From contig NZ_CP060696.1 of assembly GCF_014467055.1 (NCBI RefSeq), positions 1,860,001 through 1,924,000 of the forward strand: 64,000 nt of DNA, in the 5' to 3' direction. The stretch is from Caproicibacterium amylolyticum. Lineage in GTDB: Bacteria; Bacillota; Clostridia; Oscillospirales; Acutalibacteraceae. Below are positions 43,035 through 52,733 of the stretch, piece after piece (position 1 is the first letter of the stretch; the number at the start of each line of letters is the position of its first letter). The position numbers and the translations under genes are program-made. The notes below the pieces were generated by a model. The model worked only from the letters and a program-made list of their open reading frames with translations. It was not told the origin of the DNA and ran no database searches.

Positions 43035-43346
43035 ATGAAGGATATGATCAAAGAGATCGTAGACATTGACCGCGAAGCGCAGCAGATTACCGATGCGGCT
43101 CAGCAGAAAAAGCTGAGCTCTGCTGAAGAAGTCGCCAAACGCCGGGAAGAGATTCGTGCTCAGTATCTTGACCGTGCACGCAAGCGCATCGCAAAAAATG
43201 AGCCGGCGGAGCGTGCTTCTGCCGAAAAAGAATGGGAAAAGACAGAAACACACTACGCTGCAGTCCGTGAAAAGCTGGAAGCGGACTATCAGAAAAACGG
43301 CGACCAGTGGATAAAAGAGCTCGTCAGCCGCGTGTTGGGAGCGTGA
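43035..43346 (+). CDS. V-type ATPase peripheral stalk subunit (H/G-like)
   Basis: A 103-residue, highly charged, almost wholly helical coiled-coil protein (Arg, Lys, Glu and Ala rich; for example EEVAKRREEIRAQYLDRARKRI). It is the first gene of the V-ATPase operon, in the place of the H/G-type stator subunit that pairs with subunit E. It has little sequence signature beyond this, so the call rests mainly on composition, size and position. AGGAGG precedes the ATG. Confidence 0.75.
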   Translation: MKDMIKEIVDIDREAQQITDAAQQKKLSSAEEVAKRREEIRAQYLDRARKRIAKNEPAERASAEKEWEKTETHYAAVREKLEADYQKNGDQWIKELVSRVLGA

Positions 43347-43350
43347 AAAA

Positions 43351-44385
43351 ATGTCGAACACTGCCATTGTCAGTAAAGCGCGCGCCATGTACGGCCGCCG
43401 GCTGACACAAAGCGACTGGGAAGCGCTGCTTGCCTGCTCCTCTGTAGCGGAGGCAGCCGCCTACCTAAAGTCCAGCACAGCGTACGGTTCTGTACTCAAC
43501 GGCATCAATGAAAGCAGCATTCACCGCGGCGAGTTGGAAGATCTGCTGCATCAGCGGCTCATGCAGGAAACTCTGCGCCTAAGCCGCTATGATTTGGGCA
43601 TAGGTGAGCACACTGCAAACTACCTGCTTGGGCAGATAGAGGTTGACCAAATTCTTCATGCGGCCATCCGCATCAACTCCCATCAGGAAACCGATCTGAC
43701 CCCGCCAAACCCTTACCTGAACAGCCACACTCGCTTTGACCAGCGGCTTGTGGATCAGGCAGCCACCTTTGAACAGCTGCTGGAAGCAGTACAGGGAACC
43801 CACTATTATAAGGTTCTGCTGCCTTTCCGCACTGCGGAAGGCGGTATGCAGAACTACACCGGGTTGGAACATGCATTGCTGATGGATTTATATACGCAGC
43901 TGTACAAGGTGATTGGCAAAGAATCACATGGTACAGAACGTAACGCTCTGCACGAAATGTTTGATGACATGGCCGACCTGCAGAATTATGCGAGAATCAT
44001 CCGATTAAAGTCTTACTACCATGTTACAGATTCTCAGCTTCGCGCGTGCCTGCTGCCCTTTGGAAAATTGCCGAAAGCAAAGTTGGAACAAATGATTGCA
44101 GCAGATACACCGGCGCAGGCCACCGCAGTCATGGCAACCACACGACTTGGCAAGCGGGCATTTCAACTGCCGTATGACCTGCCGGGCGACTTGGTACTTC
44201 AGGTCCGCTATCGGGAATGCCACCGGAACATTTTCTTTAGTTCCGAGTCCAGTGTCGTGATGCTCTCCTACATCTTCCTGATGCAGACAGAACTAAACGG
44301 CCTTATCAATCTGATTGAGGGACTGCGCTACGGTGTTTCCAAAGCCGAAATCAAGCGGCTGCTGAATCCCTACGAATTTGGATGA
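43351..44385 (+). CDS. ntpC: V-type ATPase subunit C (d/AC39)
   Basis: A 344-residue helical protein of the V-ATPase C/AC39 family that connects the central rotor axle to the membrane c-ring. It has YGRRLTQSDWEALLACSSVAEAAAYL near the start, NYLRIIRLK-like NYARIIRLKSYYH, and a C-terminal FFSSESSVVMLSYIFLMQTELNGLINLIEGLRYG region (partly quoted). It starts 5 bases after the H-like gene. Confidence 0.9.
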   Translation: MSNTAIVSKARAMYGRRLTQSDWEALLACSSVAEAAAYLKSSTAYGSVLNGINESSIHRGELEDLLHQRLMQETLRLSRYDLGIGEHTANYLLGQIEVDQILHAAIRINSHQETDLTPPNPYLNSHTRFDQRLVDQAATFEQLLEAVQGTHYYKVLLPFRTAEGGMQNYTGLEHALLMDLYTQLYKVIGKESHGTERNALHEMFDDMADLQNYARIIRLKSYYHVTDSQLRACLLPFGKLPKAKLEQMIAADTPAQATAVMATTRLGKRAFQLPYDLPGDLVLQVRYRECHRNIFFSSESSVVMLSYIFLMQTELNGLINLIEGLRYGVSKAEIKRLLNPYEFG

Positions 44386-44400
44386 AAGGAGAATCTGAAT

Positions 44401-46362
44401 GTGGCTGTAATAAAGGTCAAAGTTGTCAGCATCATCGGCAGAATCGGTGAACTTGACAACGTTACGGAAATCTGCGGACGCAGCGGCGTGTTCCATCCCG
44501 ACCACGCGCTCCAGTTTTATGACAGCGCTGAGCAGTTTTCGCAGTTGAATGAAGAAAACCCGTTTTCCTCCTCGCTGCAAAAACTGTTTGATTCTTTAAG
44601 TGTCATTGGTCAAACTCCCACCCTGCTGCCGGAAAAGGAAATTCGGAATCTATCCATTGTGTCCCAAGAAGCGCAGGACTATGTTTCATATTTTGCTCAC
44701 AGCATGAATGACCTGCAAACCGAGCGGGCAGAAACGCAAAAAGGAATTGATGCCTGCGTCCAGGAAGCGCAGGACATGTCCCACTTTGTAGGCATTAACC
44801 TGAATCTGGACGAAATCCGCGAGTGCAAGTTCATCAAGGTGCGCTTCGGTTCCCTGCCAAAAGAAAGTGCGGAGTCCCTGAAAACAACCTATAAAGATAA
44901 TCCCTATGTCACGTTTTTCCCCTGCACAGAGGATCAGCGGCATCTATGGGGCGTGTATATGTGCCCGATTGACCAAATTGCCGAAGTAGACAAGATTTTC
45001 AACAAACTGTATTTTCAGCGGCTGCGGCTGCGGGTGATTGCCGGCACGCCGGAAGAACTTGTAAAATCCCTGAAAGAAAAAACGGGCGAACTAAAAGCAC
45101 GTCTGCAAGAGCTGCAGCAGAAGGCAGATGCTTTCTGGGCAGCAGAGCAAAAGCATTTTACAGAAGTTTATTCCTATCTTGCGGAGCGCAGCACTTACTT
45201 TGGTGTACGGCATTATGCCGCTTCCTACCATGACAGTTTCATTTTAACAGGCTGGGTTCCGGCAGAAAGTGAACGAAGTTTTACCACTGCGCTGGACGCA
45301 CTTCAAACCGTTGAATACAGTTTGGAGGATGCCGACAACGTGCTGACACATTCGCCGCCGGTCAAGCTTAAGAATCACTCCATTGTGCGTCCGTATGAAT
45401 TCTTTATCAATATGTACGGACTGCCAAACTACAAGGAAATTGACCCAACCCCGCTAGTCGCCATTATCTTCACCATTCTGTTTGGCGTCATGTTCGGCGA
45501 TGTTGGACAAGGCTTGTGCCTTGCATTCTTTGGTTATTTCTATATGTGGAAGCACCGCAAAATGCCAATTGGCAAAATCCTGCTTCCCTGCGGTATTATG
45601 GCGACGCTGTTTGGCTTTGTGTTTGGCTCATGGTTTGGCAACGAACATTTTCTGGATCCGCTCTATCACGCCATGGGCTTTGCCCAAAAACCCATCAGCG
45701 TTATGGAAGGCAGCACAACCATAACCATTATTTTGATTTCCGTTGGTGTTGGCTTTGTCTGCATCTGCATTTCCATGCTGCTCAATATCTACTCCAGCTG
45801 CAAGCGCAAAAACTATGCACGTGCGCTGGTCGGGCAAAATGGTGTTGCCGCACTGGTGTTTTACCTTGCATTGGTACTCGGCCTGGTTGGCCAGGTGGTA
45901 ACGGGAAAACAAATTGTAACTGTTCCCTACCTGATTTTCCTGATTCTGTTGCCGCTTGCCATTGTGTTCCTGCAGGAAATGTTCACAAGCATGATTCACC
46001 ACGAAAAATTCCAGCCGGAAAGCTGGGGGCTGTTCTTTATGCAGAGCTTTTTCGAGTGGTTTGAATTCCTGCTTTCGCTGATGAGCAACACCATTTCATT
46101 CCTGCGTATCGGTGCATTCGTACTGGTGCATGCGGGTATGATGACCATGGTCGTTACCTTGGCACAGATGGTTGACCCCGCACTTGGTTTTGGCTGGTAC
46201 GCCGTCATGGCCGTGGGCAATATCTTTGTCGGTGTTCTGGAAGCACTGCTGGTCAGCATCCATGTGCTGCGCCTCAACTTCTACGAAATGTTCAGCCGCT
46301 TCTATGACGGTGACGGCCGTGCATTTACACCAATTCATGTTAAAGGTCTGCTGAAAGCATAA
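44401..46362 (+). CDS. ntpI: V-type ATPase subunit I (a)
   Basis: The 653-residue stator membrane subunit that forms the ion half-channels against the c-ring. The N-terminal half (about 1-330) is soluble with coiled coils; the C-terminal half has about seven membrane helices, starting at DPTPLVAIIFTILFGVMFGDVGQGL and including the conserved Arg helix SNTISFLRIGAFVLVHAGM and EALLVSIHVLRLNFYEMFSRFYDGDG. The start is GTG, 9 bases after AAAGGAG. Confidence 0.95.
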   Translation: MAVIKVKVVSIIGRIGELDNVTEICGRSGVFHPDHALQFYDSAEQFSQLNEENPFSSSLQKLFDSLSVIGQTPTLLPEKEIRNLSIVSQEAQDYVSYFAHSMNDLQTERAETQKGIDACVQEAQDMSHFVGINLNLDEIRECKFIKVRFGSLPKESAESLKTTYKDNPYVTFFPCTEDQRHLWGVYMCPIDQIAEVDKIFNKLYFQRLRLRVIAGTPEELVKSLKEKTGELKARLQELQQKADAFWAAEQKHFTEVYSYLAERSTYFGVRHYAASYHDSFILTGWVPAESERSFTTALDALQTVEYSLEDADNVLTHSPPVKLKNHSIVRPYEFFINMYGLPNYKEIDPTPLVAIIFTILFGVMFGDVGQGLCLAFFGYFYMWKHRKMPIGKILLPCGIMATLFGFVFGSWFGNEHFLDPLYHAMGFAQKPISVMEGSTTITIILISVGVGFVCICISMLLNIYSSCKRKNYARALVGQNGVAALVFYLALVLGLVGQVVTGKQIVTVPYLIFLILLPLAIVFLQEMFTSMIHHEKFQPESWGLFFMQSFFEWFEFLLSLMSNTISFLRIGAFVLVHAGMMTMVVTLAQMVDPALGFGWYAVMAVGNIFVGVLEALLVSIHVLRLNFYEMFSRFYDGDGRAFTPIHVKGLLKA

Positions 46363-46425
46363 CCCGTAAATATTAACGGGTCTTGCATAAACTATTTATA
46401 TTTTATTTATTTGGAGGAATCAATT

Positions 46426-46830
46426 ATGCTGTTCAATGCAATTCTTCTCGCAGTTCCTGTCGTATTTCTGGTCGCTTCCGTTGCGCTTTCCGTGCGCGCT
46501 GTAAACCACGGCAGAAAGCCGAAAACCGCTTTGATGGCTCAGGTTTTTGCCTGCCTGCTGGTTGCAGCAGTCTGCATCGCAGCTCCTATGGGTGTACATG
46601 CGGCCACCGGTGCTGAAATGAATACCACCGGCCTGATTGCAATGGCTCTGGCCATTGGTATTGCCGGCATCGGCAGCGGCATTGCTGTTGGCCCCTCTGC
46701 AGCAGCAGCTATCGGCGCTACCAGCGAAGACCCGAAGAACTTCGGCAAGGCCATTATCTTTGTTGCTCTTGGTGAAGGTATTGCTCTGTACGGCTTGCTG
46801 GTTGCTATCCTGATCTTCACAAAGGTCTGA
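46426..46830 (+). CDS. ntpK: V-type ATPase subunit K (c-ring proteolipid)
   Basis: A 134-residue membrane protein. The C-terminal hairpin (about 68-133) is a standard c-subunit: glycine-rich helix IGIAGIGSGIAVG, loop GATSEDPKNFGK, and helix FVALGEGIALYGLLVAIL with the ion-binding Glu. The N-terminal hairpin (about 2-57) lacks that motif and carboxylate and ends in a signal-like PMGVHAATG. So each subunit would supply one ion site. Ion type (H or Na) cannot be told with confidence. The ATG at 46426 follows GGAGG. Confidence 0.92.
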   Translation: MLFNAILLAVPVVFLVASVALSVRAVNHGRKPKTALMAQVFACLLVAAVCIAAPMGVHAATGAEMNTTGLIAMALAIGIAGIGSGIAVGPSAAAAIGATSEDPKNFGKAIIFVALGEGIALYGLLVAILIFTKV

Positions 46831-46836
46831 TGAATC

Positions 46837-47145
46837 ATGCGCTTTTATTTAATCAGTGACAACGTGGACACACAGGTTGGCATGCGCTTAGCAGGCATAG
46901 ACGGTGTGGTTGTTCACACAGCAGATGAGGTTAAAAACGCACTGAAGGAAGCTGTAGCCATGGATGATGTTGCGGTCATTTTAATTACCGCAACCCTGCT
47001 GGCCCTGTGCCCCGAAATGGTGTATGACCTGAAGCTGAAAATGAAGCGCCCGCTGATCGTCGAAATCCCCGACCGGCACGGCAACGGGCGCACCAAAGAC
47101 TCCATCACCGAGTATGTCCGCGAGGCAATCGGTGTAAAAATCTAA
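46837..47145 (+). CDS. ntpG: V-type ATPase subunit F
   Basis: A 102-residue Rossmann-like subunit of the central axle. It has RFYLISDNVDTQVGMRLAGIDGVV, VAVILITATLLAL and PLIVEIPDRHG, the subunit F signature. It starts 7 bases after ntpK. Confidence 0.93.
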   Translation: MRFYLISDNVDTQVGMRLAGIDGVVVHTADEVKNALKEAVAMDDVAVILITATLLALCPEMVYDLKLKMKRPLIVEIPDRHGNGRTKDSITEYVREAIGVKI

Positions 47146-47160
47146 CCGGGGAGGCTGCAG

Positions 47161-47778
47161 ATGGATATGACTGAGGAAAAAGTTTTCAACAGTGACGAAA
47201 AAGTCAGCAAATTCCATGATGCCATCAACCATTACGCCACCGAACAGCGCAACAAAATTGAGCAGGAAGTGGCCGAGTACAAGGCACGTGAACTGGAAAA
47301 TGCCGAAAAAGAAGTTTTAAACGAAGCCTACCGCCTGATTCAGGCGGAAATGGCCGATATGCGTAATAAAATTGCCCGCGAAATGGCACTGCGTGAGCAG
47401 GATGCCCGCCGCGAACTGCTTACACGCCGCCAGCAGATTACCAACGAGATTTTTGCCAAGGCAACCGATGCTATGAAAGCATTTGCCGCCTCTGACAAAT
47501 ACGATGCGTTTCTGACCAAAGCTGTTAAGGAAGCGGCACCGCTGTTTCACACAGAAGACACTGTTTTCTGCATGATGCCCGGCGATGAAGCACATCAGCA
47601 GGCCGTAAAAGCGGCATTTGGCGGCAGTTGTACATTCGCAGAAGATAAAACCATCCACCTGGGCGGTCTGCGCATTATGAGCAAGAGCCTGGGATTGACC
47701 GCCGACCAGACGCTGGACGCTATGCTTGAAGATCAGCGTGACTGGTTTGAAACACATTCCGGCCTGGCCGTAGTTTGA
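47161..47778 (+). CDS. ntpE: V-type ATPase subunit E
   Basis: A 205-residue peripheral stalk subunit. The N-terminal half is a long coiled coil (about 10-110) and the C-terminal half is the globular part that caps subunit B, with LGGLRIMSKSLGLTADQTLDAML. GGGGAGG precedes the ATG, and its stop lies 14 bases before ntpA. Confidence 0.9.
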   Translation: MDMTEEKVFNSDEKVSKFHDAINHYATEQRNKIEQEVAEYKARELENAEKEVLNEAYRLIQAEMADMRNKIAREMALREQDARRELLTRRQQITNEIFAKATDAMKAFAASDKYDAFLTKAVKEAAPLFHTEDTVFCMMPGDEAHQQAVKAAFGGSCTFAEDKTIHLGGLRIMSKSLGLTADQTLDAMLEDQRDWFETHSGLAVV

Positions 47779-47792
47779 TGAGGGGTGAGCAG

Positions 47793-49550
47793 ATGAATAA
47801 TGACGTAATCTTTGGCATCAACGGCCCGGTCATCACCGTAAAAGACACCCACACATTTGCCATGGGCGAAATGGTTTACGTCGGCAAGGAACGCCTTGTC
47901 GGTGAAATCATTGGTGTGAACAGCAAAATGACCACAATCCAGTGCTACGAGGAAACCACCGGCCTGCAGCCGGGCGAACCGGTAACAGGCACCGGTGCTT
48001 CCATGAATGTTACACTGGGGCCCGGCATTCTGGACAATATTTTCGACGGCATTGAACGTCCGCTGAAAAAAGTTGCTGAGCAGTCCGGTGCATTCATTGC
48101 ACGCGGCTGTGCCGTATCTTCCCTGAATGAAGACCGCCTGTGGAATGTTTTTGTAACCGTAAAGGAAGGTGACAAACTTTCCGGCGGCGATATTTACGCA
48201 ACCTGTCCGGAAACACAGATTATTGAGCACCGTTGCTTAGTGCCGCCGACGCTTTCCGGCACTGTCACCAAAGTAATGCCGAACGGCAGCTACAAGGTAA
48301 GCGACACGGTTGTAGAATTGACAGACGAAAACGGAGACGTACACAGTCTGACACTCTGTCAGCGTTGGCCTATCCGTACTCCACGCCCAGTTAAGGCACA
48401 CTTGCCTATCAACATTCCGCTGATTACCGGCCAGCGTGTCATTGATACCATGTTCCCAATCGCCAAAGGCGGTGCTGCTGCAATTCCTGGCGGCTTCGGC
48501 ACTGGCAAGACCATGACCCAGCATCAGCTGGCAAAATGGTGCGACGCTGATATCATTATTTACGTTGGCTGCGGCGAACGCGGCAACGAAATGAGTCAGG
48601 TCCTGGAGGAATTCAGCGAACTGATTGACCCGAAGAGCGGCCGCCCCATGACCGACCGTACCGTACTGATTGCAAACACCAGTAACATGCCTGTGGCCGC
48701 CCGTGAAGCTTCCATTTACACCGGCGTTACACTGGCAGAGTATTACCGCGACATGGGCTACCACGTAGCAATGATGGCTGACTCCACTTCCCGCTGGGCT
48801 GAGGCTCTGCGTGAAATCAGCGGCCGTCTGGAAGAAATGCCTGCTGAAGAAGGCTTCCCGGCGTACTTGCCCAGCCGTCTGGCAGAGTTTTACGAACGTG
48901 CCGGCATGGTGGAAACACTGAACGACAAGCAGGGCTCCATCACATTGATTGGTGCTGTTTCCCCTGCGGGCAGTGATTTCTCTGAACCTGTTACGCAAAA
49001 TACCAAGCGTTTTACTCGCTGCTTCTGGGCACTGGACAAAGCACTTGCCTATGCGCGTCACTATCCGGCTATCAACTGGATGGAAAGCTACAGCGAATAT
49101 CAGCCTGACCTTGAAAACTGGTACAATGAAAACCTTGGTCCTGATTTTGTAAAGTACCGCCAGGGTATCAATGCGATTCTGCAGGAAGAGAACTCCCTGA
49201 TGGAAATCGTAAAGCTGATTGGTGCCGACGTTTTGCCGGATGATCAGAAGTTGATTATCGAAATTGCACGCGTGGTGCGTGTTGGTTTCCTGCAGCAGAA
49301 TGCGTTCCATCAGGAAGATACGTTTGTGCCGCTGAAAAAGCAGGAATTAATGATGAAAGTCATCCTGCACCTGTATGAAAAAGCAAAGCAGCTGGTCAGC
49401 GCAAGTGTGCCGATTTCCAGCATTCTTGCAACCGGTCTGTTTGACAAGCTTGTAAAAATTAAGTATGATGTCCCGAATGACCGCCTGGATATGTTCGACG
49501 ATTACATGAAAGAAATCGACGAAGCCATGGCCGGCATCGTGACCGCATAA
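47793..49550 (+). CDS. ntpA: V-type ATPase catalytic subunit A
   Basis: The 585-residue nucleotide-hydrolysing subunit. The P-loop is PGGFGTGKT, followed by HQLAKW and VGCGERGNEM; SNMPVAAREASIYTG, DSTSRWAEALREISGRLEEMP and the long A-subunit-specific insertion (around residues 110-200) are present. The ATG at 47793 is chosen because AGGGG lies 7 bases upstream; the ORF start 18 bases earlier overlaps ntpE without a site. Confidence 0.97.
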   Translation: MNNDVIFGINGPVITVKDTHTFAMGEMVYVGKERLVGEIIGVNSKMTTIQCYEETTGLQPGEPVTGTGASMNVTLGPGILDNIFDGIERPLKKVAEQSGAFIARGCAVSSLNEDRLWNVFVTVKEGDKLSGGDIYATCPETQIIEHRCLVPPTLSGTVTKVMPNGSYKVSDTVVELTDENGDVHSLTLCQRWPIRTPRPVKAHLPINIPLITGQRVIDTMFPIAKGGAAAIPGGFGTGKTMTQHQLAKWCDADIIIYVGCGERGNEMSQVLEEFSELIDPKSGRPMTDRTVLIANTSNMPVAAREASIYTGVTLAEYYRDMGYHVAMMADSTSRWAEALREISGRLEEMPAEEGFPAYLPSRLAEFYERAGMVETLNDKQGSITLIGAVSPAGSDFSEPVTQNTKRFTRCFWALDKALAYARHYPAINWMESYSEYQPDLENWYNENLGPDFVKYRQGINAILQEENSLMEIVKLIGADVLPDDQKLIIEIARVVRVGFLQQNAFHQEDTFVPLKKQELMMKVILHLYEKAKQLVSASVPISSILATGLFDKLVKIKYDVPNDRLDMFDDYMKEIDEAMAGIVTA

Positions 49551-49562
49551 GGAGGTGTGCAT

Positions 49563-50996
49563 ATGATTCTGGATTATGTAGGTGTAAAGGAAATTAATGG
49601 TTCCCTTATTGTCCTGGATAATGTGCCGAATGCCACTTCCGAGGAAATGGTCACGATTCGGCTTGACAATGGCACGACCCGTCAGGGACGTATTGTACAG
49701 ATGGAAGGCAGCAAGGTCGTTATTCAGGTTTTCGAGGGCACTCGCGGCATTTCGCTGGACAACACAGAAACACGTTTGATGTGCCACCCGATGGAACTTT
49801 CCCTTTCCCCGGAAATACTCGGCCGTGTTTTCAACGGCGCAGGCAAGCCGATCGATGGACTGGGCGATGTTTTCCCGGTCAAACGTGCAGACATCAATGG
49901 CACGCCAATCAACCCGGTTTCCCGTGTTTATCCAAAAAACTTTATTAACACCGGTGTTTCCACCATCGACGTGCTGATGACGCTGATTCGCGGGCAGAAG
50001 CTGCCGATCTTCTCCGGCTCTGGTATGAAGCACAACGAACTCGCTGTGCAGATTGCACGTCAGGCAAAGATTTCCGACGAAAATGGCAGCAATGATTTCT
50101 GCATTGTGTTTGCCGCCATGGGCGTTAAGCAGGATGTTGCGGATTACTTTCGCCGCAGCTTTGACGAAAGCGGCGTTTTGGGGCGTGTTGTCATGTTCCT
50201 GAACCTCGCAAACGACCCGATTATTGAACGTACCCTGACCCCGCGCTGCGCACTGACCGCTGCAGAATACCTTGCTTTTGAGCAGGGCAAGCACGTTCTG
50301 GTTATTATGACCGATATGACCAGCTACTGCGAAGCACTGCGTGAGTTCTCTTCCAGTAAAGGTGAAATCCCCGGCCGTAAAGGCTTCCCGGGCTACCTCT
50401 ACAGTGACCTTGCTTCCCTGTATGAACGTGCAGGTATTGTCCGCGGTAAAAAGGGCAGCGTTACGCAGCTGCCGATTCTGACCATGCCGAATGATGACGT
50501 TACCCATCCGGTGCCTGACCTGACCGGCTACATCACCGAAGGTCAGATTCAGCTGGACCGCAGCTTGGACGCTTCCGGTATTTACCCGCCGGTCAGCGTG
50601 CTGCCGTCCCTTTCCCGTCTGATGAAGGACGGTATCGGCGCAGGCTTTACGCGTGAGGATCACTCCGCGGTTTCCAACCAGCTATTTGCTTCCTACTCCA
50701 AGGTAATGGATGCCCGTTCTCTGGCTTCTGTTATCGGTGAAGAGGAACTCTCCCCTGTTGACAAGCAGTACCTTGCCTTTGGTAAGCTGTTTGAGGCAAA
50801 ATTCGTCAACCAGGGCTTTAATGACAACCGTACGATTGAACAAAGCCTTGACCTTGGCTGGGAGCTGCTGACTTCTCTGCCGCGTGGCGAACTGGACCGT
50901 GTAGATGACGAGGTACTGGATAAGTACTATGAACCTGCTAAAAAGCGTGTGGAAGCACGCACACAGCAGAGCACAGAGGAAAAGGCCACTGCATAA
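49563..50996 (+). CDS. ntpB: V-type ATPase subunit B
   Basis: The 477-residue non-catalytic regulatory subunit. In place of a P-loop it has [21 protein letters not shown], the normal B-subunit form, plus [32 protein letters not shown], and [18 protein letters not shown]. The ATG at 49563 follows GGAGG by 7 bases; the annotated GTG two codons earlier is too near the site. It follows ntpA by 12 bases. Confidence 0.97.
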   Translation: MILDYVGVKEINGSLIVLDNVPNATSEEMVTIRLDNGTTRQGRIVQMEGSKVVIQVFEGTRGISLDNTETRLMCHPMELSLSPEILGRVFNGAGKPIDGLGDVFPVKRADINGTPINPVSRVYPKNFINTGVSTIDVLMTLIRGQKLPIFSGSGMKHNELAVQIARQAKISDENGSNDFCIVFAAMGVKQDVADYFRRSFDESGVLGRVVMFLNLANDPIIERTLTPRCALTAAEYLAFEQGKHVLVIMTDMTSYCEALREFSSSKGEIPGRKGFPGYLYSDLASLYERAGIVRGKKGSVTQLPILTMPNDDVTHPVPDLTGYITEGQIQLDRSLDASGIYPPVSVLPSLSRLMKDGIGAGFTREDHSAVSNQLFASYSKVMDARSLASVIGEEELSPVDKQYLAFGKLFEAKFVNQGFNDNRTIEQSLDLGWELLTSLPRGELDRVDDEVLDKYYEPAKKRVEARTQQSTEEKATA

Positions 50997-51027
50997 TTTC
51001 CGCATTTGACAGATAAGAGGTGTTCTT

Positions 51028-51687
51028 ATGGCAAACACAACCGTGCCAACCAAAGGCAATTTGCTTGCAACCAAAAAGTCGCTGCAGCTCAGCCGCACCG
51101 GCTTTGAACTGCTTGACCGCAAGCGTAACATCCTCATTCGGGAAATGATGCAGCTGATTGACCATGCAAACAGTATTCAGTCAAAAATTGACGATGCCTA
51201 CACTGCTGCCTATGCGGCTCTGCAAACCGCCAATATCACACTGGGTATCTGCAAGGAACTGGCCGCAACTGTGCCGCTGGACAACGGTCTGAACGTTGCT
51301 TACCGCAGTGTTATGGGTGTTGAAATTCCAATGGTCGAGCTGGAAAAGTCCGATGACGTGGAGCCGGTTCCGTTTGGCCTGCATAAATCCAACACCGCGC
51401 TGGACATTGCCTATCAACAGTTCCAGAAGGTAAAGGAACTGACCGCCGAGCTTACAGAGGTGGAAAACAGCGTTTACCGCCTTGCGGACGCAATCAAGAA
51501 AACCCAGAAGCGTGCAAACGCTTTAAAGAACATCATGATTCCCCGCTTTACAGCAACGGTTAAGTTCATTACCGAAGCGCTTGAGGAAAAGGACCGCGAG
51601 GAATTCTCCCGCATGAAGGTCATTAAAGCACAGAAGCAGAAAGCACAGCAACTTGAAGAAGAAATGAAAGCTGCCGCTGCTTCCTGA
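51028..51687 (+). CDS. ntpD: V-type ATPase subunit D
   Basis: The 219-residue central-axle subunit, mostly two long antiparallel helices. Markers are PTKGNLLATKKSLQLSRTGFELLDRKRNILIREMM at the start (partly quoted) and RANALKNIMIPRFTATVKFITEALEEKDREEFSRMK near the end. It closes the operon H-C-I-K-F-E-A-B-D, which contains all core subunits of a V/A-type rotary ATPase. Confidence 0.96.
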   Translation: MANTTVPTKGNLLATKKSLQLSRTGFELLDRKRNILIREMMQLIDHANSIQSKIDDAYTAAYAALQTANITLGICKELAATVPLDNGLNVAYRSVMGVEIPMVELEKSDDVEPVPFGLHKSNTALDIAYQQFQKVKELTAELTEVENSVYRLADAIKKTQKRANALKNIMIPRFTATVKFITEALEEKDREEFSRMKVIKAQKQKAQQLEEEMKAAAAS

Positions 51688-51706
51688 ATCTGAACACAAT
51701 ATAAAA

Positions 51707-51745
51707 AACCGGCCGCAGTTTTTAAAGCTGCGGTCGGCTTTTTCG
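51707..51745 (+). terminator. Terminator of the V-ATPase operon
   Basis: AACCGGCCGCAG pairs with CTGCGGTCGG (one G-T pair) and is followed by CTTTTTCG. Confidence 0.88.
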
Positions 51746-51750
51746 TTTCT

Positions 51751-51946
51751 TACAGTAAAACCTCACCGCCCTTTCAAGGGCGGTGAGGTTTTCAAGGCTC
51801 TGCGCTTGCGGCGTGGCTTCGCCGCCGCAGAGAACGTGCTGCTAGGTACTCATTTTTCGTATCAAGGGCTTTACGGTCAGAGGATAAGGCCGTGGGCTTC
51901 GCCCACACCTACCGCCTTTGAAAAGGCGGGTGAAACTTTTACTGTA
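51751..51946. repeat. MITE-like structured element with terminal inverted repeats
   Basis: The ends are TACAGTAAAA (51751-51760) and TTTTACTGTA (51937-51946), a perfect 10-bp terminal repeat that continues imperfectly inward through CACCGCC / GGCGGGTG. Inside are four hairpins: 51761-51788 (11-bp stem), 51798-51832 (CTCTGCG/CGCAGAG with a nested CGGCG/CGCCG), 51892-51906 (GTGGGC-TTC-GCCCAC) and 51912-51929 (CCGCCTTT/AAAGGCGG). No ORF fits it. It lies between the ntpD terminator and the stop of the converging acetyltransferase gene. A non-autonomous mobile element is the best guess; a structured RNA is the alternative. No clear target duplication was seen. Confidence 0.6.
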
Positions 51947-51949
51947 CAG

Positions 51950-52717
51950 TTATTCCTGTGCATATACCTCATACGCTATGTATTCATGGTTAAAGTGGTA
52001 CCCCAGCTTTTCGGCAAGCCCAACTGACATGGTATTCTGCGCGTCCCAGCTGGGATACAGACCGCGGTCAAGGCACTCCAGAATCAGCCGTGCCGAACAG
52101 GCTGTGGCAAGTCCTTTCTGCCGATACTCCTTCTTCGTATCTACTTCAATTTCAATGCCGCTTTTATACACAATATAAGAAGAAGCGCCCGCCACAATCG
52201 TTTTACCGCATCTCGCAACAGCACCTACACCGCGCTGTTGAAAGTTCCCCCAATCACGGAACTGAGAGCAAAAGTCACGTGACCAGCTTTCCTTGCGAAC
52301 CTCCTGATAGGCTTTCTCGTCAATCAACTGTAAGCTGTACTCTCTCCCCGGCAGTGCTGTAAGGGACTGCAATTTTTTGCGGTCAAACACATTTTTCTCT
52401 TTTTTGATGGCGTACCGCGTCACTTTTCTGCATTTTTCGCTGTAAACTGCTTCGATTAACGCTGCCCAATGATCATCCGGCGGAGTCATGATGATAAAAT
52501 CATGTCCCTGTCGATTTTTAACTAATTCTTCATTCGGTTCACCGCCAAAAAAACAAAAATCGGCGTTCAAAATTTGGGCTGACTGCGGGCTTTTCGCACT
52601 GTCTGCCCAAGCCTGCCCCATACAGTTCTGAAGCGTTGACCAAATCATGGTTTCTTCCCAGTCTGCAAAAAGCGGTTCCAGCTTTTTTAGGTTGTTCCCC
52701 GTAATTCTTTGTATCAT
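51950..52717 (-). CDS. GNAT-family acetyltransferase (PF12746-like)
   Basis: A 255-residue protein with a C-terminal GNAT fold: VDTKKEYRQKGLATACSARLILECLDRGLYPSWDAQNTMSVGLAEKLGY (key part KEYRQKGLATA, the acetyl-CoA loop, and NTMSVGLAEKLGY). The N-terminal half (LEPLFADWEETMIWSTLQNCMGQAWAD) resembles the larger GNAT subtype PF12746. Substrate unknown. It is the last gene of the tmcAL unit, and its stop lies 4 bases from the structured element. Confidence 0.78.
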   Translation of the reverse strand: MIQRITGNNLKKLEPLFADWEETMIWSTLQNCMGQAWADSAKSPQSAQILNADFCFFGGEPNEELVKNRQGHDFIIMTPPDDHWAALIEAVYSEKCRKVTRYAIKKEKNVFDRKKLQSLTALPGREYSLQLIDEKAYQEVRKESWSRDFCSQFRDWGNFQQRGVGAVARCGKTIVAGASSYIVYKSGIEIEVDTKKEYRQKGLATACSARLILECLDRGLYPSWDAQNTMSVGLAEKLGYHFNHEYIAYEVYAQE

Positions 52718-52733
52718 TTTATTCTTTCCGGTA

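Noticed and set aside
48237..50663. Long minus-strand ORFs (357 and 438 codons) opposite ntpA and ntpB
   Set aside because: They mirror strongly conserved ATPase subunits and show no protein family pattern or start signals.
51751..51946. CRISPR array or tRNA-like gene
   Set aside because: There are no equal-length direct repeats with spacers and no cloverleaf with a T-loop; the signal is inverted repeats.
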